From: Brachycybe producta | Lineage: Eukaryota; Arthropoda; Diplopoda; Playtdesmida; Andrognathidae | DNA length: 64,000 nucleotides | Reading direction: 5' to 3' | Assembly (NCBI GenBank): GCA_036925085.1 | Contig: JAUPFP010000006.1 | Coordinates: forward strand, 1,577,131 to 1,641,130 | In this document: positions 1 through 12,044 of the stretch, piece after piece | Layout of the letters: each line of letters opens with the position of its first letter | Position numbering within the stretch: the first letter of the stretch is position 1 | Program-made: the position numbers and the translations under genes | Notes under the pieces: generated by a model | Told to the model about the DNA's origin: nothing | Database searches by the model: none | What the model saw: the letters and a program-made list of their open reading frames with translations, nothing else

Positions 1-240
1 CATTTTTTTTTTTTTTACACTTTCAAGTTTGGCAAAAAGTTGAAATGAAATCGCTTCCTAACATTTACAGATTAGTTATTTAGTCAAAGGTACTGCTAAA
101 CTCAAACTTTATATCTAAAATTTCACGTAGAAGTTGATCAGTTTAGTTCTAACTTTGACTCAAGCAGTCATTAAGAGAATACGATAATAAGATCCAAATT
201 TGTTAAGGACTTGAACCTTTAGGTCCTAAAGGAACTTTTT

Positions 241-342
241 TTTAGTGGTGAACGAGATGGACTGTAAAAAGTGGTCGAAATTGAACTCTTTGAGTCAACT
301 GTCTCAGTGGTTGGCCACTAAAAATCGCTCGTGGAAGAAAAG
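241..342. mobile_element. Fragment of foldback family L
   Basis: The stretch carries a 'gatggactgtaaaaagtgg' arm and an inverted 'ggccactaaaaatcgctcg' arm. Both match the ends of fuller family L copies at 41,006-41,195 and 56,650-56,990. It is short and degenerate. Confidence 0.5.
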
Positions 343-1282
343 GGTTTCAATATAAAAAAATCATTGTTTCAACAATGTATTCAATAAAACAGGTTTTTTA
401 TGTTGGAACCTTACTCAGAGAGTTCAAGTGTCAAGTTATCTTTAATGTTTTTTCATTGTTGAAGTTAAGAGGGCTCCATAGATGGCGCCTGCAACCCATC
501 CATAGTTGGCCAACTCCACTCGTCTCCAATTAGTTGAAATAAAATAAAACCTCCTTTTAGCTCTAAAAAGCGCGTCCAAAACAACCTTAATTATCAGAGC
601 ACGTGGACAAACTTACCCCTGAGAACATAATATAAGTGAAGCGAGAGCACGTGTAGAGAAATAGCGATGACGCAATTTAAAAGTTTGCCACGTGAAGAAG
701 GTGAATCAAGAGTTGAAGAATGTCAGTACATTTCTATGGAAGGAGGGCTAGTGGCGCCATCTAACGCTACACGGACAAAATAAATGATCTACTTGCATTC
801 TTGAGGAAACTTTCTGAAAATTTGTTTTCAGCTTATTTGCAATTTGGGGGAGGGGGGGTTGTTTTTGTTGGGTGTTTTGAAACCGTTCTGGTCCATTACT
901 TGTTTTCTGGAATAAAGAAGGTGTTTTTTTGAAGTGTGAACGAAACCTTATTATTGGCTTTGAGCCAAGAACACCCCTCCTCCTCCTCCTCCTCCTCCTC
1001 CTATTTCCAAAAGGAAGAAACCCATTTGTTATTATTTTCATTATTATACATAGGTGCCAATGCCCTCTAGTAACATTTTCTTCTCTCTCTCTCTCTCTCT
1101 CTTCCTTTCTGTTTATCGCGCCCATTATTAATTATTATTGTAATTATTATTATAGGTTATTTCGATGGTAACAATTTGACAAAAAAACCCCGCCCCTTTC
1201 CTTTGCTTTTACTTCCGTTGTTTTTTTGTGTCTGTGTGCCCCTTGATGTATTGAAAGTTGGCAATCACTGATAGCATCAAAC

Positions 1283-1481
1283 AAACGCAGTTAGAAATCG
1301 GAACAAACAGAAGTTGACTCCGCCCTTTTTTTATGACGAACGGCAACTTCTTTTGTTGTGTGGTTCGACGTTGAAAAGGGCGGAGCATGTGACGTCAGAC
1401 TACATAACCAATTAGAAGTTGCGTTTGTTATAAAAAAAGGGCGGAGCCAACTTCTGTTTGTCCCGATTTCTAATTGCCTGT
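1283..1481. mobile_element. Foldback MITE, family A, 9-bp TSD (copy 1)
   Basis: A ~200-bp near-perfect palindrome. The ends are related to ACAGGCAATTAGAAATC and its complement, and the interior arms contain 'gactccgccctttttt' and its reverse. It is flanked by gcatcaaac (1,274-1,282) and gcaaaaaac (1,482-1,490), a degraded 9-bp target duplication. The loop holds a perfect CRE octamer TGACGTCA at 1,390-1,397. A 9-bp duplication points to a Mutator-like element; that class assignment is inference because no transposase is present. Confidence 0.8.
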
Positions 1482-1749
1482 GCAAAAAACTACTTCCATA
1501 ATAACAAATGTTACAATAACGTTATGGGGAGAAGCACACATGCTGAAAAAAAAATACCCTCTCAAACTTTTGATATGAAGTTTAATGTAATAATTTTAGT
1601 TTATCACTAACTATAAAATTTACTAGTCATTATGAATATAATAACTTCCATATAACCGAACCAAAAATATATTTTTTGTTTAATCAATTCCTCGTGATTT
1701 AAAATCATTTTCATTGTAGTAACTAGTTAAATATTATATATACATTATA

Positions 1750-2252
1750 TTAAGCCAGGTCTGTGTGTGTGTGTGTGTGTAACATCGGAATTTATATAAA
1801 TTTAAATGAATGAACCGCTTTTTCTCTCAAGGTCAACTATATGTTGCACTCTCCCCATCCAAGAACCCCATGATATTAAATTGGAGAGGGGAAAAGGTTG
1901 GAAAGTGTAGAGAGGGAGGGGAGAGAGAGAGAGAGAGAGAGAAAGAAAGAAACGTGGAGGGGGTGACTGAAATTGAAATGAAAGGAGTAAAAAATGAACA
2001 AACGACGCGCATGCGCACACCAGAGAAAATGAAAAACTCATTTTCTCTTTCAAATATAAAAAAGGGGAGGGGATAATAGTAGCAAAATTAAACTACAGTT
2101 TATCTCAGCCCTTTTATGAACGTCATCAATTTCTAATTGGGTTTGTTACTTGGTCTGACGTCATAAAAGGGCGGAGGAAAAGAAATTCTAATGCTGGGCA
2201 CAATTGCCTGTGAATTTTGCTCCCGTCATTTATGATGGGTTACCCCACTAGT
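1750..2252 (+). mobile_element. Non-autonomous Helitron-like element (copy 1)
   Basis: The right end reads as a Helitron 3' terminus: a short hairpin of type CCCGTCATTTATGAYGGG, then TTACCCCA and CTAG, followed by a T. The left end is near 'attaagccaggtctgtg'. Three more copies (12,293-12,840, 16,400-17,275, 58,419-58,962) run in the opposite direction with the same ends. It carries a perfect palindrome GCGCATGCGC at 2,007-2,016, an NRF1-type site, and a CRE octamer at 2,156-2,163, plus a GA run. There is no coding capacity, so it depends on helicase supplied elsewhere. Confidence 0.65.
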
Positions 2253-3057
2253 TTAAAATAATTGACCTTCTAAATTGACCTGTGTTATTGAATAAAATAT
2301 AATAATTTCGTCTTATAAAAAAGGAATAAAATTTGAAATTATCAGATTTACGAAGATGAATTGAGAGAAGAAGAAAAAAATGACAAAGTCACAAGACGGT
2401 CATAAAAAACAGTCAAAATTGGTCGTTTGAGGGTGTTTTTTTATGATGATGCTGTTTAGGACAGGAAAGGAGGAGAGTTTTAAAGAAAAAAATTTAAGAA
2501 ACTCTTGAATACAATGATGATGATAATAATAATCATTCAAAATGAATATCTATTTTGGCCATTGACCCCCTCCCCCCCTCCCCTTTTCTTAAGTTGAAAA
2601 AGAAAATTTGGAGAAATGATTCAAAACAGGGAAGAGGAGGAGTAGGCCTAAGTTGGGACGGGTCCCAAATATGTGGGTGGGTTTATACTAATAATAATAA
2701 TGGTGTCTGTTTGTGTGTGGGTGGCCAAAAAAAAATTCAAGATTTGTCACCGTTCACAGATTGTCTGGTGTCAAACTTTTTCGTTTTGTTACCAAAAAAA
2801 AACAGTGAAAGGTGAAGGAACTTTTTCGCCATTAATTTCATCCACAACTATTTTTTTTTGTGTGATTTTCTCAATAAATTTATTGAGGAAATGATTTAAT
2901 TCGTGGGCGTTGTTGCTCATTGTCCTATTTTGGTATTCTTCTCGTTACTTTTTTTTTGGTGGGGGGAAAGGGGGGCAGTAGCTGCTACCCACCCCAGCCA
3001 CCTTCACCCATAGCTTTATTCAATGTATGTCTGTTGTCCACCCTCATTATCTGTGTG

Positions 3058-3862
3058 GCCAAGTATGGACTGCAAAAATTGGTCAAACATGGACTGCAAA
3101 AATTGGTCAAACATGGACTGCAAAAAGGGGTCAAACATGGACTGCAAAAAGGGGTCAAAAATGGACTGCAAAAATAGTCAAAACGGACTGCATAAAGTGG
3201 CCATAAATGGACTGCAAAAATAGTCAAAACGGACTGCATAAAGTGGCCAAACATGGACTGCAAAAAGGGGTCAAACATGGACTGCAAAAAGGGGTCAAAA
3301 ATGGACTGCAAAAAAGGGTCAAAAATGGACTGCAAAAAGGGGTCAAAAATGGACTGCAAAAAGGGGTCAAACATGGACTGCAAAAATAGTCAAAACGGAC
3401 TGCATAAAGTGGCCATAAATGGACTGCAAAAATAGTCAAAACGGACTGCATAAAGTGGCCAAACATGGACTGCAAAAAGTGGCCAAACATGGACTGCAAA
3501 AAGTGGCCAAACATGGACTGCAAAAAGTGGCCAAACATGGACTGCAAAAAGTCGCCAAACATGGACTGCAAAAAGTCGCCAAACATGGACTGCAAAAAGT
3601 AGTCAAAAAGGACTGCAAAAAGTCGCCAAACATGGACTGCAAAAAGTAGTCAAAAGGACTGCATAAAGTCGCCAAAAATGGACTGTATACAGTGGTTAAA
3701 AATGGACTGCATAAAGTGGTTAAAAATGGACTGCAAAAAGTCGTAAAAAATGAGATACAGAAATTCATCAAAAATGGACTGCATAAAGTGGCCAAAAATG
3801 GACTGCATAAAGTGGCCAAAAATGGACTGCATAAAGTGGCCAAAAATGGACTGCGAGAAGTG
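3058..3862. repeat. Minisatellite, ~23-24-bp unit ATGGACTGCAAAAAGTGGCC
   Basis: About 33 tandem copies of a unit built around 'atggactgcaaaaagtggcc', with variants such as '-gggtcaaac', '-tagtcaaaac' and 'gcataaagtggcc'. The unit length keeps several frames open on both strands, which makes spurious long ORFs. The unit sequence is the inner part of the terminal arm of foldback family L, whose right arm directly abuts the array, so the array looks like an expansion inside that element. Confidence 0.95.
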
Positions 3863-4018
3863 GTAGGCGTGTTGCCGAAATCGAACACTCGAGTCGATTG
3901 TCAGCGGTTGGGGAAGTAGTCGTTCAAAGTCGACTCGAACGGTCGGTTTCGGCCACACGCTGATTATCTTTTTTCAGTCTATTTCGACCACTAAAAGTCG
4001 TTCGTCTTTGGGCGTTCT
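3863..4018. mobile_element. Right arm of foldback family L next to the minisatellite
   Basis: The sequence contains 'cactcgagtcgattgtcagc', 'cgactcgaacggtcggtttc', 'ggccacacgctga' and 'tttcgaccactaaaagtcg'. These are the same blocks in the same order as in the family L copy at 41,006-41,195. The matching left arm has been replaced by the tandem array. Confidence 0.7.
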
Positions 4019-4105
4019 TAAATGCCAATAGGAATAATAGTAGAAGAGAACTGGCGATTTACAATTTGTCCTGTGCTCACCACTGTTGCTAGTCAATTAT
4101 ATAAG

Positions 4106-4255
4106 AAACTAGAAGTGTAAAACCATATTGTGTTAAAGTAATTTTATGATTATATTTTTCAAAATAAACGTTTTATAGTAATTTTAAAATGTTTTACTGC
4201 ATTTTTATAAATGAAATTTGATCGTTTTCAAACGTTTATTTTGAAAGATATATCC
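4106..4255. mobile_element. Degenerate foldback family H copy
   Basis: It shows 'aagaaactagaagtgtaaaa' and the facing motifs 'aaaataaacgtttta' and 'aacgtttattttgaaagata', the centre of the abundant family H palindrome. The ends are eroded. Confidence 0.45.
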
Positions 4256-4290
4256 GTCATGATGTTACTTCAATATGTTTCCTTAGGGAT

Positions 4291-4440
4291 GAATCACACA
4301 TGCTGAAAAACCACCAGAAGATATAGAAATATAAACTTCATTTGTTTTGTTTTTTTTGTTGCTCTGAAAAACATATGGCGCTTCTCCTAAATGTCTTACA
4401 AAGTAAAATTCATTGAAATTTTATTCGGCATGTGTGATTC
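4291..4440. mobile_element. Foldback MITE, family C (copy 1)
   Basis: A 150-bp element with ends GAATCACACATGC and GCATGTGTGATTC. Other family C copies lie at 11,499-11,859 and 20,365-21,043. No clear target duplication was seen. Confidence 0.7.
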
Positions 4441-5297
4441 TTCCCGCTAACTCTTTCAAGTTGCTCACACTAAAGTATTTCTAAAAACCATTTCTGGTAA
4501 GTTGTAAATTTACTGACAAATTCTTCTTATTTCCTGAAAACAACATAATATATTTCAATTGTTATAAATGGTAACAAAAATGGCAACGAAAAAGTGGGGT
4601 TTGGGATAAAAACTATAAAAAGGGGAAATTGGAGAGTAAATCAGGGCCGAGTTAGTTACATGAAAGGGGGGTAAACGGAGAGAGGGGTGAATAGAAGATT
4701 AAGGGTAAAAATAAATGAAAGGGAGGGGGGTGGGGGACTGAATTGAAGCATAAATAGGGGGGTTCTGCATATTTGTGTCCTAGGAATAATTATTATTCAT
4801 AAATCATCAACCAAGCATTTGGCATTTTGTATCTTATTATGATGAGGGGAAAGGGGGGAGGGGAAGATGGGGGGGGAGATGTTTAAGGGTAGATTTCTTC
4901 GTCTATAAATGTCAATGTACTGAGACGACCCTTCTACTCCTTATTCCTCATCACACACTACTGAAAAACATATATAAAATGAAGAAGAAAAAAATGCTAG
5001 AAAAAAACCAATATCATCATAATAGTTTGAACCAGTGGTAAACATCTTTTGCCGTCATTTATTGCTTCTTCTTGGCTGAGATTTTTTTGTTGTTTGTTGG
5101 GGAAAAAAGGAGGATAAGAAGATGGAGGGAGAGAGGAAGTTGTTATGAAAAATATGCGGAAACTTATTTTTAAGGTTCATAACTTCAAATACAATATGAT
5201 GATGATGATGATGATGATAAAAAATGAGACATTCCCTCACTTTTTACTTATTGTCTAAGTATGGATTTTTATATTATATATATTTATTGGGTATATA

Positions 5298-5894
5298 CAG
5301 GGTGGGCCAAAAAAAGTGAGAACATCGCGTAAAAAGTAATATAATTACATCAAAATTTGTTTAACTGTATCCATAATAGCTTAAATTGTTTACTCATTTA
5401 CTTACCTACCTATTTAGCTATATGATGTCTTCATTTGGACAATTTCCGAGCGCCATTTTTGGTTTTAATATGCCAATTGTTTACATCAGCAGGTTAAATT
5501 TTTTTTTTACCAAGAATGACAAAAATTACCGCGGAGGAAGAGACCGTATTCTGATTAAACATTTGCGAATTGAAAAACAGTGGGGTGCTAGGTGAATGAC
5601 CAATGAGTTTCCAAACAAAGTCTGGAGCATATATTTAGTGTTAGTCGGGTTATCAATAAAATTGACAACGACGGTACAACAGAACGTAAACCCAGAAGTG
5701 GTAGACCAAAATCTGCCAGAGCACTTAACAGAATATTGAGCGGGTGAGAGTGGGCTGATCTGCAGTCAAAATGATGATCCTCACGGTCACAAAAGTCCGC
5801 GGGAAATACAAACAAAATTACATGAAACAATATAATTAAAGTATATTTTTAAATAACTCGTATGCTACAAGATGTTCTCATTTTTTGGCCCACC

Positions 5895-5897
<3 letters not shown>
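5298..5897 (+). mobile_element. Tc1/mariner element with broken transposase N-terminus
   Basis: Inverted ends CAGGGTGGGCCAAAAAAAGT and TTTTTGGCCCACCCTG are flanked by TA on each side, the hallmark of Tc1/mariner. The interior between about 5,517 and 5,730 shows pieces of a mariner-type helix-turn-helix region in different frames, including DRILIKHLRIEKQWGA and, in another frame, a stretch ending GTTERKPRSGRPKSAR. The DDE catalytic domain is absent and several frame changes and stops occur, so it is a deleted, inactive copy. The right TA runs into a long (TA)n tract. Confidence 0.85.

Positions 5898-5950
<53 letters not shown>
5896..5950. repeat. (TA)n microsatellite
   Basis: An uninterrupted alternating TA run starts at the TA target duplication of the mariner element, which may have seeded it. 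Confidence 0.95.
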
Positions 5951-5951
<1 letters not shown>

Positions 5952-6236
5952 GGAATAGGTGTGTGTGTATTGAAAGGGTTAAACATTACTAAATTGGACA
6001 GATTCCAATCTCTTCTTGAAATACTTGAAGCCCACTTTGCAATTTGTCAGATTATTGAACTCGTTAAACAGTGTCATTGTGTTGCACCAAGTAGAGAGGG
6101 GGGGGGAAGGGTACAACATGATATAACGCTTTTATGGCTGTACTTGTGTGAGTGTGAAATCATACATTGCCTATGATTAAGGTGGTTCTTAAAGCTGTAA
6201 ACGCGCCCCTCTCGAACTTAGGATTATTTTCTCTTA

Positions 6237-6552
6237 TATCTAGTACACGCACCTGATCATTTAAATACATTTAAATAATAAACGTGTTCTACGGAGCCCC
6301 GTGAAGGGCAAACAAATAATATGTCGAATTCCATTTATTCAGTTAATTAATCTGAAAATATTGAGTTAATTTACTTAAATATAAAATATATAAACTATTG
6401 ACATTAAAATATTGATTTAGTAAATTTCAATTTAAAATATTAATAATTAAAGTCAATTTTTATTTGGTGTTCATGTGTCCTTAACTGGATTCCGTATAAT
6501 TCACCTAAACACATTTAATTTGAATTTATTTAACTCATTTGTGTTCAAGGTA
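6237..6552. mobile_element. ~315-bp MITE, family D, TTA TSD (copy 1)
   Basis: Imperfect inverted ends TATCTAGTACACGCACCTGA and TCATTTGTGTTCAAGGTA are flanked by TTA. Further copies lie at 20,025, 29,771 and 30,079. A TTA duplication suggests PIF/Harbinger mobilisation (inference). The interior is AT-rich and non-coding. Confidence 0.7.
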
Positions 6553-6583
6553 TTAGATTAGATTAGATTAATCACTTTTTAAG

Positions 6584-6990
6584 AGTAGATGTGGGACGAC
6601 GAATCCTAAATTTTCTCGAATCCGAATCTTAAGAATCTCATATAAGAATCCTATATTATTCATTAAGAAGATACAAATAAATGAAATAATATTAAATATT
6701 AAATTATTAATAATAAAAAACACAAGTGTGGCGGCGGCACTCAGGGTCAGGCCACAAAGTAATATTTGTGATCCGGATAACCACCGAAATTGCAACAGTC
6801 GTCGTTGTTTTTGTTAGTGAACGCTTTTTTTCTATTGGACGTCAATGGAGTTAAAACTAATTTTACCAAAGTTTTTAACAGTTTTTTTAGTTAGAATACG
6901 TAAGATTCGAAAAGACGAAAAAAAGCGCGAAGATTCGTCTTTTCGAATCTCGAATATTTTTCAAGATTCGCGGGATTCCAGGATTCCATT
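6584..6990. mobile_element. hAT-like MITE, family E (copy 1, eroded)
   Basis: About 400 bp matching the copy at 9,418-9,827, with shared internal blocks such as 'aagaagatacaaataaatga', 'gtcaggccacaaagtaatat' and 'gatccggataaccaccga', and ends rich in GAATC/GATTC. The family E assignment as hAT rests on the other copy's 8-bp duplication. Confidence 0.65.
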
Positions 6991-7016
6991 CATAATTACG
7001 AGAAATTCATATGTGT

Positions 7017-7515
7017 TTTAGAAACTAGAAAGGTATGTTAATCACTTCACGTTGGTATCTTTCAAAATACACTTTTTATAAAGTTTATTTTGAAACGTAT
7101 CAGCCTGAAAATAACTCTTAAAAGTGAATGAGCTACCGTTCTAGTTTCTAAAAAAAACACTTTGTAGTTTCTTTTAAATTTTTGTTCTTCTGAAAGATAG
7201 AATAATCAAAGAGTACGGAAATGAGCAATTCACAAATTTTCTTCAACTAGACTAGAAGGGTAGCTGATTTGCTTAATAGTATTTTGCATGTTGATATATA
7301 AAAATTAAAAAAAGAAATGCCTGTTTAATATGCAAATACCATTAAGTGATTGAACTACAGTTCTAGTTTCTAAAACACTTTCAATTTCTTTTTAGTTAAA
7401 CTCCTGAAATTCAGAATTTAGGATATTTATAAATTTATTTGAAACTTTTTTTTTTAAAATTAAATGAAAATATTCTAAATTGATTGAGAACTCCCCTTCT
7501 AGTTTTTTAAACTTA
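7017..7515. mobile_element. Cluster of foldback family H copies
   Basis: Two adjacent family H units: arms 'gttttagaaactagaaaggt' / 'cgttctagtttctaaa', then 'agactagaagggtagctgat' / 'acagttctagtttctaaaac'. The centre holds 'atctttcaaaataca' facing 'tattttgaaacg'. Family H is the most frequent repeat in this window. Confidence 0.65.
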
Positions 7516-7969
7516 CACAATAAACACACGCATACAATTCTGAAAAGTGGGAAATTAAACTGATAGAAAGCCCCTTTTCAGGTCTGATAACCGACGTTCC
7601 GATAATGGAGGTTCTTCTACATTACATGTTTTTGTTTTGAACGCGGCGCGGGTACGACGGCGGCGGCGGCGGTTATCATTGGTTATCGTAAATTATTAAT
7701 TTCGCATTTTATAGATTGTTGCCGTTGCTTTTGTCTCCTTTAATCTAAGGTAAATGGATCGATAAATCGCGGAACTCTCTCGTTTTGATTTTTTGATATT
7801 ATTCCACTCTCTCTCTCTCGGGTCAAATCAAATGTTGGACCACTTTTTATTTTCATTTCATGTATTGTTTTGATTAATTTGTTGATATTTTTGTTTGTAA
7901 ATTCAAAATAGGATTGTTATGAAAAATTTGTTAATCGATTTTGAATGTCGATTGTTTTAAAAATTTAGC

Positions 7970-8330
7970 GAGAGAGACAGGGGGGAAAGAGAGAGAGAGG
8001 TGGGAAGAAAGAAACGAAGAAAGAGAGACGAAGAAAGAGAGAGGAGAGAGAGAGACGAAGAAAGAGAGGAAGAGAGAGAGAGAGAGAGAGACGAAGAGAG
8101 AGAGAGGAAGAGAGAGAGAGAGGGGAGAAGAAAGAGAGAGAGAGGGGGGGGGAAGAGAGAGAGAGAGAGAGAGACGAAGAGAGAGAGAGAGAGAGAGAGA
8201 CGAAGAAAGAGAGAGAGAGACGAAGAAAGAGAGAGAGAGAGAGACGAAGAAAGAGAGGAGAGAGAGAGAGAGAGGAAGAAAGAAAGAGAGAGAGAGGGGA
8301 AGAGAATGAGAGATAGGTAGAGAGAGAGAT
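7970..8330. repeat. GA-rich purine tract
   Basis: About 360 bp of almost pure purine on this strand, built of GA, GAAA, GGAA and GACGAAGA units. All frames stay open on both strands, so ORFs here are artefacts. Such tracts can form triplex (H-DNA). Confidence 0.95.
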
Positions 8331-8972
8331 GATTGTGATCAAGTGAGGTGGAGAAAGGGTTAAGGTGGGGTGGGGGGATGAAGTTGCTTTTTAAAGTGAA
8401 AAATTGTTTATTTTGGACTTGCTCTGATTTTCTTCTAGCAACTTGTACTAGCGTTTCCACATTTGGGAGTGTATCTATCTATCTATCCATCCATCTGTCT
8501 ATTGTTGTATCTTGGGGTGCTTGGTCACATTGTGTACTTTTTTTCTTTCTATCTTTCACTATTTATTTGTTGCTAAGCAACGATTTTTCTCTTTATATAT
8601 TTCATCTTTGAAGGAAGAAAGTTAACAAAACAAAAGAACAATTCGAAAAGCAACAAAATAAAAATATAGAAAGGAAGGAAAAATCTCTTCTTCTTCTTCT
8701 AATAAAAATTAGGTATTAAATTTAACTTCTTGAAAGAGAGATAGTTTTTGATTTTATTTTTATGATATATTTTTATCAGGTGATAACTGTTTACTCGGGG
8801 ATAACAGATGTTTTGTGTTGTTGTTTTGTCCTATTTTATAAGGTATATTACAAGGTCACTGACCCCCATTAACCTCTCCTTGTTACGGAGGAAGTCTATG
8901 AAGGATGGATGGAGAAGAATACAAATTCCGCTCGATAAACTCTCCCCACTCCATCTTTTCTGTGCGTCTCTT

Positions 8973-9009
<37 letters not shown>

Positions 9010-9155
9010 CGGTGTGACGTTTGTGTGAGAAAATGTGTTAGAAATTATGTGAGAAAAAGATATATAAAGTGTGATAAAATGTGTATTTTAGATAGAAAGT
9101 GTGACGGTGAGGGCTGAAATAGTGTATGGATTGTGTGTGACAGGAAGTGTCTTGC

Positions 9156-10000
9156 AGGGTGGATTGATTTAAATCAATGATTTAATTATAATTAAATCAT
9201 TGATTTAAATCAATGATTTAATTATAAATGAATCAGTGATTGAAATTAGTTGATTTTGTGTTCATTAAAATGAACGTAATTTAAATCATTATGTAAATTA
9301 AACACCATAAAAATCAAGTGATTTAAATTACATTTTGAAATTTTTTTATCGGAATTTTTCTTAAAAAATACTGTTTTTTTTTCTTCTTCTTTTTTATGAA
9401 ATTAATTTCTTATAATAATTAGAGGTGGGTCGAATCCAAACTTTTCTCAAATCCGAATTCTAAAAGGTTTTCGAATCCTTCATATAAGAAGCCTATATTT
9501 TTCATTAAGAAGATACAAATAAATGAAATAATATTAAATATTAAATTATTAATAATAAAAAACACAGTGTGGCACTCAGAGTCAGGCCACAAAGTAATAT
9601 TTGTGATCCGGATAACCACCGAAATTGCAACAATCGCCGGATTTTTGATAGTGAACCGCTTCTATTGGACGTCAACGAAGTTAAAACGAATTTTACCAAA
9701 GATTTTAACAGATTTTTTTAAAGGTTAGGATTCGAAAGATTCGAAAAAGACAAAAAAGGGGCGAAGATTCGAGTTTTCGAATCTCGAATCTTTTTCACGA
9801 TTCGCGGATTCGAATGACCCATCCCTAAATAATAATATTCTTGACAGATGACTAAACAGATGGAACAATTTGTCGTGAATGGATATTTAGTTTTTTTTTT
9901 AAAAGAGCAATTTTATAAAATTTTAAATAAATAAAAAATCCGATTTAAATCAAATAAATCTGATTGTTGTTTTTAAAAAAAATCCTGATTTTTATTTACT
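9156..10000. mobile_element. AT-rich GATTTAAATC element carrying a nested MITE
   Basis: It begins CAGGGTGGATTGATTTAAATC with several inverted ATTTAAATCA / TGATTTAAAT copies and ends 'tccgatttaaatcaaataa' / 'cctgatttttatt'. Family E copy 2 is inserted at 9,418-9,827. The ends recall hAT elements known by GATTTAAATC-type termini, but no duplication could be fixed. Confidence 0.5.
9418..9827. mobile_element. hAT-like MITE, family E (copy 2), 8-bp TSD
   Basis: Inverted ends TAGAGGTGGGTCGAATCC and GGATTCGAATGACCCATCC(CTA), with ATAATAAT on both sides (offset by one base on the right). An 8-bp duplication and TAG-type ends fit hAT. The interior is non-coding. Confidence 0.7.
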
Positions 10001-10261
10001 GTGTTTCTGTCCGTGTGTGAGATAGAAAGTGTGTTTGTTTATGCAAAGTAAAAGCTATCCATCTTTATTTTTTCTGCGTGTGTGGTCGAATCCGACACAC
10101 ACTTCGAATAAAAACATTGTCGAAGATGGATCGAAGTCATTTGCGGTCAGTCAGTCGTAGTTTTTTCTTTCTTTCTTCGTAAAATAAGGAACTCTCTCCC
10201 AACCACTGACTTTGACTATTCTTTTTTTTTAAGTCCACCAATGAATTATTATCATATCTAA

Positions 10262-10730
10262 AACAGTGAGAGAAAAAAAGATAGAGAGAGAGAAGGAATA
10301 GAGGAAGGGAGGGAGAGAGAGAAAGGGAAGAGAGAGAGAAAAGAGGGAGGGAGAGAGAGAAGGAAGAGAGGGAGAGAGAAAAGGAAGAGAGGGAGGGAGA
10401 GAGAGAAGGAAGAGAGGGAGAGAGAGAGAGAGAGAAGGAATAGAGAGAGAGAGAGAAGGAAGAGAGGGAGAGAGAGAGAAAAGGAAGAGAGGGAGAGAGA
10501 AAAGAGAGGGAGAGAGAGAAGGACGAGAGGGAGAGAGAGAGAGAAGGAAGAGGGTGAGAAAGAGAAAAGGGAGAGAGAGAAAAGGGAGAGAGGAAGTGAG
10601 GGAGGGAGAGAGAGAGAGAGAGAAGAGGGAGAGAGAAAAGAGAAGGGAGAGAGAAAAGGAAGAGAGGGAGGGAGAGAGAGAAAAGAAATGGAGGGAGAGA
10701 GAGAGAAGGAAGAGAGAGAGAGAGAGAGAA

Positions 10731-10771
<41 letters not shown>
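10262..10771. repeat. GA-rich purine tract
   Basis: About 510 bp of GAGAGA / GGAAGAGAGGGAG units, purine-only over long stretches, ending in a pure (GA)n run. It is the longest of the three GA tracts upstream of SNAP25. Confidence 0.95.
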
Positions 10772-10773
<2 letters not shown>

Positions 10774-11498
10774 GGGATCTATTTTCCTATTTGGATCTCA
10801 TTTTTTTCTCCTTTCTTAGAACTAAGCTTTTACACTTGTAGATTTATTTCAAAATCGATTTGAACGTTTTTTTTAAACCAAAAATAGAGAGAAAGTTATC
10901 ATATTTCATTTTTTTCTATGATGAGAACAGAATCTTAGTTGATCACCTGTTTGGGAGAGAGAGAAAAATCACTGTCATAATAATGAAGGGTATATAACAA
11001 TCATAAAAAAACACCTTATTTAATCGATATTCAATTGAGTATAAATAAAGAAAAAAACAATAACAAGATTAAGTTAGGCGTACACGATCAAAATTCTGGC
11101 TTATCCTATCAATCCTGGCTTGTCAGTTCTAGATTGTTTCTCAAAACCACTGTAGATTTTTGAACGATTTCTGTCTGTTTTTTCTCTGTATTACACAATA
11201 TTTTGTCAACTCTTTGTCTGTGCAGTGTGGACCCAGTTCGTAATTAAAACAATTAACAAAACAGTTGCGTAGTTTTTACGTAAGAAGACAGCTATAGAAA
11301 AACGAAACAAAACCTAAATTTGTTGTGAGTTTGTCTTGAGTTAAGCCTCGTTTTCACGGCGATAGTTCTTTCGTGAGAGTAACTGTCATGAAAGTTCCTA
11401 TAGTTCACTCTCACGATAGCAACTGTCTCAAGTAACTTGATAGTTGAATGTCACATGAAAGTGTGACGTCTACTTCACTGGATATAATTGAGTCAACG

Positions 11499-11859
11499 GA
11501 TCACACATGCTGAAAAACCAAGAGAAAAAGTAGAAATTCAAAAACTAGAATTCAGTTATATTTTATGACAATCAGTTAGAAATCGGGGGGAACTTCAGTT
11601 GGCTCCGCCCTTGTTATGACGACCGGCAACTTCTAATTGGTTTGTTGTGTGGTTCGACGTTAAGAAGAGGCGGAGCATGTGACGGTAGACTACATAACCA
11701 GCCAATTAGAAGTTGCCGGTCGTCATAAAAAGGGCGGAGCCAACTGAAGTTCTTTCTGATTTCTAACTGCCTGTTATTTTATGGTCCTTTCTTTAGCATG
11801 CAAAGATACAAGGCGAGCTTCTGATTTAAAAATGGGTATTTTTTTCAGCGTGTGTGATC
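11499..11859. mobile_element. Foldback MITE, family C (copy 2), interrupted
   Basis: Ends GATCACACATGCTGAAAAA and TTTTTTTCAGCGTGTGTGATC. Its interior is split by a family A element at 11,568-11,774, which is therefore younger. Confidence 0.75.
11568..11774. mobile_element. Foldback MITE, family A (copy 2), perfect 9-bp TSD
   Basis: Palindromic element from ACAATCAGTTAGAAATC to GATTTCTAACTGCCTGT, flanked by perfect TATTTTATG duplications at 11,559-11,567 and 11,775-11,783. It is the clearest proof that family A makes 9-bp duplications. The CRE octamer seen in other copies is mutated here (tgacggta). Confidence 0.9.
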
Positions 11860-12044
11860 TTTAAATCATCTTATTTCTATAGAAGGAAAGAGATGAGAAA
11901 GAAGTTTCATTTTTGGATTTTTTGTTTAGATGCATCAATTTCAAATTGTGATTTTTATTTCTTTGGTTGTTGTTTTGTGTTACCCTGAGAGATTTTTTTC
12001 CCCTTCGAAAAAGGAACTTTTTATGAGGCGCCGTTTGGGTCATA

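Noticed and set aside
2349-2400. Short acidic reading frame DELREEEKNDKVTRRS considered as an exon
   Set aside because: No ATG in frame, no donor, and no match to SNAP25.
2985-3888. Several long overlapping ORFs on both strands
   Set aside because: They are translations of the 24-bp minisatellite, whose unit length keeps frames open; the peptides are pure repeats.
5386-5595. 69-codon ORF
   Set aside because: It overlaps the mariner element; only its second half matches transposase and it is out of frame with the other pieces.
7941-8460. ORFs rich in Arg/Glu or Ser/Leu
   Set aside because: Translations of the GA tract; the same applies at 10,554-10,841 and 14,761-15,218.
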